This document shows, piece by piece, positions 1 through 5,803 of a stretch of 8,494 bases of DNA (the first letter of the stretch is position 1; every line of letters starts with the position of its first letter). The stretch covers positions 1-8,494 of the forward strand of contig NZJA01000075.1 in the NCBI GenBank assembly GCA_002691835.1, given 5' to 3'. Position numbers and translations under genes: made by a program. This DNA comes from Planctomycetota bacterium (GTDB lineage Bacteria > Planctomycetota > UBA8108 > UBA1146). Under the pieces are notes generated by a model. It saw nothing but the letters and a program-made list of their open reading frames with translations. It did not search any database and was not told the origin of the DNA.

Positions 1-984
1 CAGAAGCAGGATGGCCTCTGATATGGATCGAGGGGATTCGTCTTTCAATAGGATCCCGCCATTTGAGGGAATCAACTCTGGAAGTAGACCACGTCTTGAA
101 GAGATGACGGGTATCCCACAGGCAAGGGCCTCTCGTGCGGCACGACAAGTTCCATCTGAACCGGGAACCAGAAATACCAGAAGATCGAATTGTGCTAATC
201 GATCTGGATAGTCTTCGGGGGAGATGTATCCGGGAAAGTGAATCCGGTCGCTATATGGACTCATGCTGGCGGGAGACTTTGCCACTTCTGTCTGATGGGT
301 TCCACGGCCAAGGATTTCCAGATGTAGACGGGAGTCTTCGGCGGCAGCGATGGTGAATGCTTCGATGAGTTCCGGGAATCGGCGGTGTCGTTGCATGCGA
401 GCAACCACTCCTACCCGGATTTGTGAAGAGTTCTTTTCAGTTTCAGGTTTTGTGAGTCGGGGCTGGAAGCGCTTTAGATCGACTGGAGGATGAAGTTGGA
501 GGAGAGAGTCGGAGGGGGCTCCCCATTGGATCAGCTGTTCTGTTGCCGCAGAGGTCGGACTGATCCAGAGGTCCGTTCTTCGTCGACAGAACTGACTTCG
601 AAGTGTATTGGGTGGTTCGAGTTGATATTGGCTTTTGATGATTCTTGGACCTGTCGTTCCCCGCGCCAAACAGGCGAGAAGGTGGTCGCCAGGAAGATGA
701 CAATGGATGACATCCGGTTTCTGTAGCGATATTTTTTTCCGCAACTTGGGGATATCACCAATCAGCGAAGAGAGACTGAAATGTTTGGATAGTTTGAGTT
801 CGCTATCGCATTTCAGTCCGCGTTGCTTTGTTTGTGAACTTAAATGTTGAGGTTGATCGCCATTTGGAAGACCACAAAAAAACGTCACATCAGCGCCATG
901 GTCCTGCTGGGATTTTGCAAGAAGAAGAGCCGGGTCAGCGGGGCCTGTAAATTTGAAGTTTGAGAACAGGTGAAAGATTTTCAC
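1..984 (-). CDS. Family 4 glycosyltransferase, probably LPS/cell-envelope (3' end cut by window)
   Basis: Reading the minus strand from GTG at 984 gives 328 uninterrupted codons that run off the left edge, so the C-terminus is missing. The protein begins VKIFHLFSNFKFTGPADPAL, a GT-B N-terminal start with a Gly-rich acceptor/donor loop, and has a DVIHCH motif at the end of the N-terminal domain. The C-terminal donor domain shows RVGVVARMQRHR, then LEILGRG, and finally REALACGIPVISS at about residues 284-296, followed by GLLPELI: the GT4 nucleotide-sugar site. The first Glu of the usual E-x7-E motif is Asp (D277, E285). The start was chosen because GTG overlaps the stop of the preceding gene by 4 nt (GTGA) and a GGAGAG ribosome site lies 6 nt upstream. 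There is no signal peptide, so it should act in the cytoplasm or at the inner membrane face. The sugar and acceptor cannot be told; the neighbours suggest LPS core. Family sure, role inferred. Confidence 0.85.
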   Translation of the reverse strand, partial: MKIFHLFSNFKFTGPADPALLLAKSQQDHGADVTFFCGLPNGDQPQHLSSQTKQRGLKCDSELKLSKHFSLSSLIGDIPKLRKKISLQKPDVIHCHLPGDHLLACLARGTTGPRIIKSQYQLEPPNTLRSQFCRRRTDLWISPTSAATEQLIQWGAPSDSLLQLHPPVDLKRFQPRLTKPETEKNSSQIRVGVVARMQRHRRFPELIEAFTIAAAEDSRLHLEILGRGTHQTEVAKSPASMSPYSDRIHFPGYISPEDYPDRLAQFDLLVFLVPGSDGTCRAAREALACGIPVISSRRGLLPELIPSNGGILLKDESPRSISEAILLL

Positions 985-1835
985 CCGTTACTCTCCGGTT
1001 CGAACAGGGTTGAAGGACGAGTTCTGGGCGGTTTCCATTCCGATCCACGGTGATGTCTGGGTTGAAGGTTGGGGTCGAGCCCTCTTTTTCGCAATTGACG
1101 CCTTTCCCATAAGCAGGCGTATTTTAGAAAAACGTAGATCATCCCCAAGCCAGCAAGGATGAAACCTGCGAAACCATCTCGATATCCCTTTTGTAGAACG
1201 AGCATTCTGAAAAATCTCCACGGTGCACGAATGAGCATCCCCAACATGGGGCTTTTTCTACCCCGGAGATCCATTTCCTTTCCTGAGATACCAGTAAAGA
1301 AGTCCATTCCCTCAATATGATGATGCAGGTTACGGAATGAATAATGGAGGAGGTCTCCCTTAAGTTTCAGAGGAGTTCCATTGATAGAGATGCGGTCATG
1401 TGGATTGACCCCTGCCCAATGAGCTTTGTTTCGATTAAAGACTCTCACTTTTCGATCGGGGTACCAGCCGCCATGACGAATCCACTGTCCGAGATGCCAT
1501 GTTCGTCTGGGCATGGAAAATCCGGGAACGGTGGGTTCCGATTCGAGATGCTCCATAATTTCTTCACGAAGTTCCGCAGAGATTCTTTCATCTGCATCGA
1601 TGGAGATAATCCAATCAGTGCTCGCAAGTGCAATGGCTCGGTTTTTTTGCTCTACATGGCCGGGCCAGTCCGTGACCTGCACGTGTTCCGTGAATTCCCG
1701 TGCGATTTCGACGGTTCGGTCAGTCGATCCTGAATCCAAGACGATAATATTGGGAACCCAACTCAGAGATTCGAGACAATCCCGAATGTTCTCTTCCTCA
1801 TTATAGGTGATGACCGTGGCTGTCAGATCAATCAT
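981..1835 (-). CDS. Family 2 glycosyltransferase, WaaE/KdtX-like (LPS core)
   Basis: This 284-residue GT-A fold glycosyltransferase opens with the family 2 pattern ATVITYNEEENIRDCLESL (residues 6-24), then VLDSGSTDRT (32-41), and has the metal/nucleotide-binding DAD at 80-82 (SIDADE). GGWYPDRKVRVF (122-133) and the C-terminal stretch GYRDGFAGFILAGLGMIYVF followed by LKYACLWE (217-244) resemble the WaaE/KdtX group, which adds a glucose to the inner core heptose in enterobacterial LPS. The hydrophobic stretch at about 222-240 probably associates with the inner membrane. Start ATG is preceded by GGTGAG six bases away, and the gene begins 3 nt after the mqnA stop. Its stop overlaps the next gene's GTG by 4 nt, so translation is probably coupled in both directions. 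The basic, Arg/Pro-rich tail after residue 245 is not recognised. The family is clear; the exact sugar and acceptor are inference. Confidence 0.9.
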   Translation of the reverse strand: MIDLTATVITYNEEENIRDCLESLSWVPNIIVLDSGSTDRTVEIAREFTEHVQVTDWPGHVEQKNRAIALASTDWIISIDADERISAELREEIMEHLESEPTVPGFSMPRRTWHLGQWIRHGGWYPDRKVRVFNRNKAHWAGVNPHDRISINGTPLKLKGDLLHYSFRNLHHHIEGMDFFTGISGKEMDLRGRKSPMLGMLIRAPWRFFRMLVLQKGYRDGFAGFILAGLGMIYVFLKYACLWERRQLRKRGLDPNLQPRHHRGSEWKPPRTRPSTLFEPESNG

Positions 1836-1838
1836 GAC

Positions 1839-2654
1839 CTACTCACCTTTTTCATGGGGTTCCAAAAATAGAGGGCTCCACTCGGGATTGAGTGTTGCGT
1901 CCAGTTCACAACGAAGACGGTGAAACAGCTTGAGAGCTTCGATCTGAGAATCACCCAATGTGTAGCGAATGTTTTCATGAAGGTAATGCAGTGCTGAGGG
2001 AACATCGAGTACACCCGGATTTTGTTGGCAATAGCGTTCGGCGATGCCTTTTCGATCGGCTAATCCATTTTCGGCGGCTGCTGTTATCGAATCGGTAACC
2101 CAACCAGGAAGGACAGTCCTTGCCAGCCAGACTGCGAATACAAAAGGGAGTCCGGTACGTTTTTTCCACATCGCCCCTAAATCGAGTCTGCTGATGGGTA
2201 ATCGGGCATTCTCAAGGGCGGCATCTCCGATCAGAAGAACGGAGTCGACCTCAGAGTCATGCTCCAGAATAGAGAGGTTTGAGGGGCCGACAGACAAATC
2301 GAGAGGGGAAAGGCCGTCTATATGCCGTAAGACAGAGAGTAATTGTACAGAAGAGTTACTGGCATGGTCTACGGCGACCTTCTGAATGTCTTCCCAGTTC
2401 TTTTCACCAAAGAGAAGGATCGAGCCCACTTCACCATCGCAAGAGATGCAGTGCCCTGGAAGAATCCGATATTCTTCTCTACGACAAGCTTCGACTTGCG
2501 GGACAAGAGCTAACTCCAATTCATCATTGCGGATTAAAGTAGCCAGTGCACTGGGGAGTGCATGGATGACTTGCCAACGGTTTTCAATATCAGAGAGTTT
2601 CTGACACAGGGGGTCGGCATTCAGGAAGTCGATGGAACCAATACGGGGAATCAT
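1839..2654 (-). CDS. mqnA: Chorismate dehydratase MqnA (futalosine menaquinone pathway)
   Basis: MqnA removes water from chorismate to give 3-[(1-carboxyvinyl)oxy]benzoate, the first committed step of menaquinone synthesis by the futalosine route, in the cytoplasm. The 271-residue length fits the family (about 270-290). Visible family marks are the N-terminal RIGSIDFLNADPL (4-16), the PSALATLI and ELALVPQVE segments, CISCDGEVGSILLFG and later LLIGDAAL, followed by GLPFVFAVWLAR: the two-lobed type 2 periplasmic-binding-protein fold with no signal peptide. The ATG overlaps the stop of the upstream kinase gene by 4 nt (ATGA), with GGAG eight bases upstream. The downstream glycosyltransferase starts 3 nt after its stop. 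None of mqnB, mqnC, mqnD or mqnE is in the window, so the rest of the pathway must lie elsewhere. Its place between LPS genes is odd. Identification rests on motif recognition and is fairly firm. Confidence 0.88.
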   Translation of the reverse strand: MIPRIGSIDFLNADPLCQKLSDIENRWQVIHALPSALATLIRNDELELALVPQVEACRREEYRILPGHCISCDGEVGSILLFGEKNWEDIQKVAVDHASNSSVQLLSVLRHIDGLSPLDLSVGPSNLSILEHDSEVDSVLLIGDAALENARLPISRLDLGAMWKKRTGLPFVFAVWLARTVLPGWVTDSITAAAENGLADRKGIAERYCQQNPGVLDVPSALHYLHENIRYTLGDSQIEALKLFHRLRCELDATLNPEWSPLFLEPHEKGE

Positions 2655-3526
2655 CGTAGATGCTCCGTCTCTGGTAATCGAGCCTTGCAGCTTTGAAGCG
2701 CCTCTTTTAGATACTCCCGATTTCCGCCAGTCGCGTGGTAAAGAAATCTGAAACGATCGCCGGTTGCCAGTGATCGGCCACCACGGGCTAGAACCTTTGC
2801 ATAAGATCTTGCAAGACGAGCCAGATTTCCCACGCGATTCTCTCCAGGTGGAATAGAACCGGGGTCGATATCGACCAAAACGGCTTTCGTCCGCTCTGTC
2901 TGCTGGCGATTGAGCATGAGATTCATCACATTGAGGTCTCCATGAAGAAAGCCATGTTGATGAAAGCGCAAGATCAGGTCTCCGGCAAAGCGTATTTGTT
3001 CACGGGTTGGCGTGCGTTGTTCATTTTCCAGAAGATCACAGACAGAGATGACATCGTCTTCGAGTTGGATCAGCTGTTCGACATGAACACCGAATCCTTT
3101 TCTTACTGTGGAAAAAGCCAGAACTCTGGATGCTGGGATTTCTGAGCGTTGGAGTTGATCCGACAGAACGAGTTCCCGGATGAATCGGTCAGTGGAGAAA
3201 TAAGTTCTTTGATTGATTTTGGAAAGAAGTCCGCCGCGAAGGCATGTTTTCCACATGAAGCGACCTTGTTGAGGGATGGTGTAAACCGGATAAGGGGCTC
3301 TTCCCTGTAACTCTTGGCTGATCGGAAGAGACGGTTGACCGGAGAGGAATCCCAGTTGGTCTAAAAGGGGTTCAGACTCTTGGAAAAACCAGATGCTTCT
3401 TTGGCCATTAAGAGCTTGCTCAGGTTTTCGTTCTGGTGCGGGAGTCGTATTGGAATCATTCGCTATGGAGTGGGTGTTGGGGGGGTGCCCCAAATGTTCG
3501 GATTCCGAAGAGGCTCGATCAATCAA
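2651..3526 (-). CDS. KdkA/WaaP-like lipopolysaccharide kinase (Kdo kinase family), start uncertain
   Basis: This protein resembles the small kinases that phosphorylate Kdo or heptose in the LPS inner core. Counting from TTG at 3526 (291 residues), the kinase marks are a Lys in the MWKTCLRGG strand (about 93) with the RGG turn (97-99) seen as RHYRRGG in KdkA, a helix-C-like Glu in FIRELVL (118), the catalytic loop HGDLNVMN (195-202, Asp197), the metal-binding VDID (about 218-221) and the NLARLARSYAK segment that follows it in this family. The first 40 or so residues are polar and unlike the family, so the start is unsure. No ATG is available outside the tRNA. TTG 3526 has GAGG 8 nt upstream; GTG 3541 and TTG 3493 are alternatives. 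The stop overlaps mqnA by 4 nt. Eukaryotic-like kinases of other function (InaA/RIO type) remain possible. Confidence 0.75.
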   Translation of the reverse strand: MIDRASSESEHLGHPPNTHSIANDSNTTPAPERKPEQALNGQRSIWFFQESEPLLDQLGFLSGQPSLPISQELQGRAPYPVYTIPQQGRFMWKTCLRGGLLSKINQRTYFSTDRFIRELVLSDQLQRSEIPASRVLAFSTVRKGFGVHVEQLIQLEDDVISVCDLLENEQRTPTREQIRFAGDLILRFHQHGFLHGDLNVMNLMLNRQQTERTKAVLVDIDPGSIPPGENRVGNLARLARSYAKVLARGGRSLATGDRFRFLYHATGGNREYLKEALQSCKARLPETEHLR

Positions 3527-3530
3527 GGGT

Positions 3531-3587
3531 TTACGCCTCACCGCAACATTCGACCAGGCACATGCCAAGGCTTTTAGAGATCGGCAT
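3531..3587 (-). other. Possible 18-codon leader ORF before the kinase gene
   Basis: Between the tRNA and the kinase, an ATG at 3587 opens a short frame of 18 codons (MPISKSLGMCLVECCGEA) that stops with TAA four bases before the proposed TTG start at 3526. Its start lies within the 3' arm of the hairpin at 3560-3589 as drawn on the plus strand. The ribosome site is weak (CCGGA, 4 nt away). It could couple translation into the kinase gene, but a frame this short is easily chance; nothing beyond position supports it. Confidence 0.15.
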
Positions 3588-3589
3588 GT
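3560..3589 (-). other. RNA hairpin between tRNA-Pro and the kinase gene
   Basis: On the minus strand ACATGCCGA pairs with TTGGCATGT (nine pairs, one of them G-U) around a 12-base loop, starting 21 bases after the tRNA CCA end. No run of T follows, so it is not an ordinary intrinsic terminator. It could mark where the tRNA is cut from the messenger or partly block read-through. Structure is seen; role is inference. Confidence 0.35.
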
Positions 3590-3609
3590 CGTCCGGAAAG
3601 AGAAAGGAA

Positions 3610-3686
3610 TGGTCGGACCGAGTGGATTCGAACCACCGACCTCCACGGCCCCATCGTGGCGCGCTACCAAGCTGCGCTACGGCCCG
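3610..3686 (-). tRNA. tRNA-Pro, anticodon GGG, CCA encoded
   Basis: The minus strand folds as a full cloverleaf. The acceptor stem pairs CGGGCCG with CGGTCCG (one G-U); TA sits at positions 8-9; the D stem is GCGC/GCGC; the anticodon stem is CCACG/CGTGG with loop ATGGGGC, giving anticodon GGG; the variable loop is AGGTC; and the T stem GGTGG/CCACT encloses TTCGAAT. The discriminator is A73 and the CCA is encoded at 3612-3610. A C1-G72 pair, A73 and G35/G36 are the known bacterial proline identity set, so the assignment is firm. It reads CCC and CCU codons. The gene sits between the DUF502 gene and the kinase gene, all on one strand, with no terminator after it, so it probably heads the operon. 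Confidence 0.97.
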
Positions 3687-3719
3687 ACCCTATGACGAAT
3701 CAACATTTCCAGAAGCTCG

Positions 3720-3747
3720 ATGCTAGTCAGCGAGAATCTCGCGTCAA
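3720..3747 (-). promoter_or_regulatory. Candidate sigma-70-type promoter for tRNA-Pro operon
   Basis: On the minus strand TTGACG (3747-3742) and TAGCAT (3725-3720) are separated by 16 bases, matching 5 of 6 and 4 of 6 consensus bases. Transcription would start about 26 bases before the mature tRNA end. The -35 box overlaps the last codons and stop of the DUF502 gene. The placement is sensible but the assignment is by eye. Confidence 0.4.
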
Positions 3748-4589
3748 GTCTTCGGGGCATCATCTGTCGAATTTGCACCCCCGATATCGGTTTTCGGCCC
3801 CTTGAGTTCCGGTCGAGAGCCCGATTCCGGGATTTCTTCCGGCGGAACAATCACTCCCCCGGAAATGGTAAATCGCAGGACTTCGTCGACACTCAGGTTC
3901 AGAGGGACGACTTCGTCCTGGGGGATCAGAATCGTATATCCGGTGATAGGAGTCGGACTGGAGGGGATAAAGATGGCGACCATCGCGGAGCCCTGTTTTT
4001 CCTGAATTGTCCGGAACCCTGAACTGGTGACGAAGCCAAGAGACCAGATTCCGATTCGGGGATATTGGATGGCCACTGCGGTGTCGTATTCGATCTTGTT
4101 TTTTTCTTCGAAGAAAAACTCGGTCACCTGTTTGGCATATGGATAGATGATTTTGATAAACGGTACCCGTTTGATCAATCCTTCGATGAGTTTCAGGACC
4201 TGTCGCCCAATGACTCCACGAAAGACAATTCCGACAGCGAGTACGAGAAAAATCGCAATCACAAAGCCTAGCCAATTGGGAATGATCATTTCCACTTGTT
4301 GGGAGAATGGAATGTCTCCGGATTTCTCTGGCAGCCCACTGTTATCGATAGCTTCGTCTAATTGCCAATCCTGAAGACTCCAGGTATCTTTCCAAAAATA
4401 TTCCTTGGCCAGTTCCGATGAGAAACCTTGGCGAATTAAGCTGGTGATGGGGCGGGCGATTTTTTCGTCGAGGAAATTATAGGCCACAGTGATGATGACA
4501 ATAGTGAGAACGGTCGGGAGCAGAGTGGCCAGTCCGGTGATAAATGCCCGGGCCAGTCCTCCTCGCGGTTTCTGATTAGTCTTTGCCAA
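3744..4589 (-). CDS. DUF502 family inner-membrane protein
   Basis: Function is unknown for the family. From TTG at 4589 the product has 281 residues: a short basic N-terminus, a first membrane helix at about 17-40 (FITGLATLLPTVLTIVIITV), a roughly 60-residue loop, a second helix at about 104-124, then a soluble domain. DUF502 marks are the LLPTVLTI in helix 1, RVPFIKIIYPYAKQV (141-155), YPRIGIWSLGFVTS (176-189), FIPSSPTPITGY (207-218), the LSVDEVLRFTISGGVIVPP block (232-250) and an acidic, Pro-rich tail. The start was chosen because GAGGAG lies six bases before TTG. A GTG at 4640 would add 17 residues, but lacks a ribosome site and falls in a candidate -10 box. It lies just upstream of tRNA-Pro on the same strand and is divergent from trpS. 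The loop between the helices seems longer than in typical members. Confidence 0.88.
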   Translation of the reverse strand: MAKTNQKPRGGLARAFITGLATLLPTVLTIVIITVAYNFLDEKIARPITSLIRQGFSSELAKEYFWKDTWSLQDWQLDEAIDNSGLPEKSGDIPFSQQVEMIIPNWLGFVIAIFLVLAVGIVFRGVIGRQVLKLIEGLIKRVPFIKIIYPYAKQVTEFFFEEKNKIEYDTAVAIQYPRIGIWSLGFVTSSGFRTIQEKQGSAMVAIFIPSSPTPITGYTILIPQDEVVPLNLSVDEVLRFTISGGVIVPPEEIPESGSRPELKGPKTDIGGANSTDDAPKT

Positions 4590-4633
4590 GGATGGCTCCT
4601 CACTTCTGTGGCGTTGTCCCGTAGAATCCCGGG

Positions 4634-4662
4634 ATTGCACAAGGTTTGACCATTTTGATCAA
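4634..4662 (-). promoter_or_regulatory. Candidate promoter for the DUF502 gene
   Basis: On the minus strand TTGATC (4662-4657) and TGCAAT (4639-4634) are 17 bases apart, each matching 4 of 6 consensus bases, about 44 bases before the TTG start. The rest of the 4590-4804 interval holds the trpS leader. I see no clear rightward promoter or T-box in it, only short weak inverted repeats near 4730-4760. Confidence 0.3.
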
Positions 4663-4804
4663 TATCTCTGCCCGAGACAAGTTTTGCTGTCTTTCTGGAG
4701 TTCTTCAGCGATTTATGTACTCTGACTCTAGGCCCTGATACTACACGCAGTGGCCTCGGTAACGGAGCGGTAAGTAAATTGAGCGTGAAGGACGGAATTC
4801 AGCG

Positions 4805-5803
4805 ATGAGCCAGGTCACCCTATCAGGATTGACCCCGACCAGTTCGGGAATCCATCTCGGGAACTACTTTGGGGCGGTTCGCCAATGGATTGACCTCCAG
4901 GAAGCTGGGGGAGCCCACTATTTCATTGCGACCTATCATGCCCTGACGACCGTCAAAAAGGCCGAAAGCCTCAGTGGCAATATTTTTGGGATCGCATGTG
5001 ACTACCTGGCTCTCGGATTGGATCCAGAAAAAGCAGTGATCTATCGTCAAGAGGATGTTCCGGAAGTTTGCGAATTGTCGTGGATACTTTCCACTTTGAC
5101 TCCGATGGGACTTCTCGAACGTTGCCATGCCTACAAAGACAAGATTGAGAAGGGGATCTCTGCAGATCACGGGCTCTTTGCCTACCCATGTCTCATGGCC
5201 GCAGATATTTTGATTGTCCGATCTCATCGTGTTCCAGTGGGACAGGATCAAAAACAGCATGTCGAAGTTACTCGTGATATTGCTGGAAAGTTCAATCAGT
5301 TATACGGTGAAGTTTTCCCTTTACCTGAACCATTGATTCTAGAAGGCCAAGCTGCAAAGGTTCCCGGTGTTGATGGCCAAAAGATGAGTAAATCTTATGG
5401 CAACGACTTGGGGATTTTTGAGCCTGAGAAAAAGCTTCGTAAAAAAATCATGGGAATTGTGACGGATTCTCAGGGAGTGGATGACCCCAAAGAACCTGAG
5501 GGAAATACGATATACGAACTCTATAAGCTTGTTGCCTCGGCTGACAAAGTGAATGAGATGGCCGACAAGATGCGGTCTTCAGGGATCGGCTACGGCTATG
5601 GTCATGCCAAGCAGGAGCTCTACGAAGCGCTGCTGGAGCATTTCGCTGACGCACGGACCTGCAGGACAGAGTTGGAAAACGACCCTGACAGGGTCGAGGA
5701 AATCCTCAGAGAAGGGGCACGAAAGATCCGCCCCATCGTCGAAGAGACGATGGAGGCCGTCCATCAAAGAATCGGTATTCAGCCACGCCAGTTCAGAAAC
5801 TGA
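4805..5803 (+). CDS. trpS: Tryptophan--tRNA ligase TrpS
   Basis: TrpS charges tRNA-Trp with tryptophan using ATP in the cytoplasm. The 332-residue length is normal for the bacterial class Ic enzyme. The Rossmann fold carries the HIGH-type motif as GIHLGNYFGA (15-24), preceded by SGLTPTSS, and the KMSKS loop intact at 193-197 (GQKMSKSYGN). Between them YPCLMAADILIVRSHRVPVG (127-146) followed by QDQKQHVEVTRDIA is the tryptophan/tRNA region typical of the family. The ATG has only a weak ribosome site (AAGGA, 12 bases away). It is divergent from the DUF502 gene, and its TGA stop directly abuts the glyA stop on the other strand, so its 3' end must be transcribed over glyA or stop inside it. No key residue is missing. 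Identification is firm. Confidence 0.97.
   Translation: MSQVTLSGLTPTSSGIHLGNYFGAVRQWIDLQEAGGAHYFIATYHALTTVKKAESLSGNIFGIACDYLALGLDPEKAVIYRQEDVPEVCELSWILSTLTPMGLLERCHAYKDKIEKGISADHGLFAYPCLMAADILIVRSHRVPVGQDQKQHVEVTRDIAGKFNQLYGEVFPLPEPLILEGQAAKVPGVDGQKMSKSYGNDLGIFEPEKKLRKKIMGIVTDSQGVDDPKEPEGNTIYELYKLVASADKVNEMADKMRSSGIGYGYGHAKQELYEALLEHFADARTCRTELENDPDRVEEILREGARKIRPIVEETMEAVHQRIGIQPRQFRN
5676..5696 (-). terminator. Likely intrinsic terminator of the prfB-glyA operon, inside trpS
   Basis: On the minus strand CGACCCT, loop GTC and AGGGTCG form a seven-pair, mostly G-C stem followed at once by TTTTCC, about 107 bases past the glyA stop. It lies wholly in trpS coding sequence (antisense to it). 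Stem and T-run are seen; termination is inferred, and the T-run is short. Confidence 0.5.

Noticed and set aside
443..761. Several short frames on both strands
   Set aside because: All are shadows within the family 4 glycosyltransferase reading frame, which is continuous from 984 to the left edge.
1344..1733. Rightward 129-codon frame
   Set aside because: It lies wholly antisense to the well-supported family 2 glycosyltransferase and shows no family features.
3542..3670. In-frame extension of the kinase gene upstream to a start at 3670
   Set aside because: It reads through the tRNA-Pro gene; the peptide with VGGSNPLGP is a typical tRNA translation artefact.
3760..4275. Leftward 171-codon frame within the DUF502 gene
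   Set aside because: It is an out-of-frame shadow of DUF502, whose conserved blocks are in the other frame.
4590..4640. GTG 4640 as start of the DUF502 gene
   Set aside because: It has no ribosome site, overlaps a candidate -10 box, and TTG 4589 has GAGGAG at ideal distance.
4823..5260. Leftward 145-codon frame inside trpS
   Set aside because: It is antisense to the conserved TrpS catalytic region; a shadow frame.
5789..5802. Hairpin CAGTT/AACTG at the trpS stop as a terminator
   Set aside because: Only five A/T-rich pairs and no T-run on either strand.
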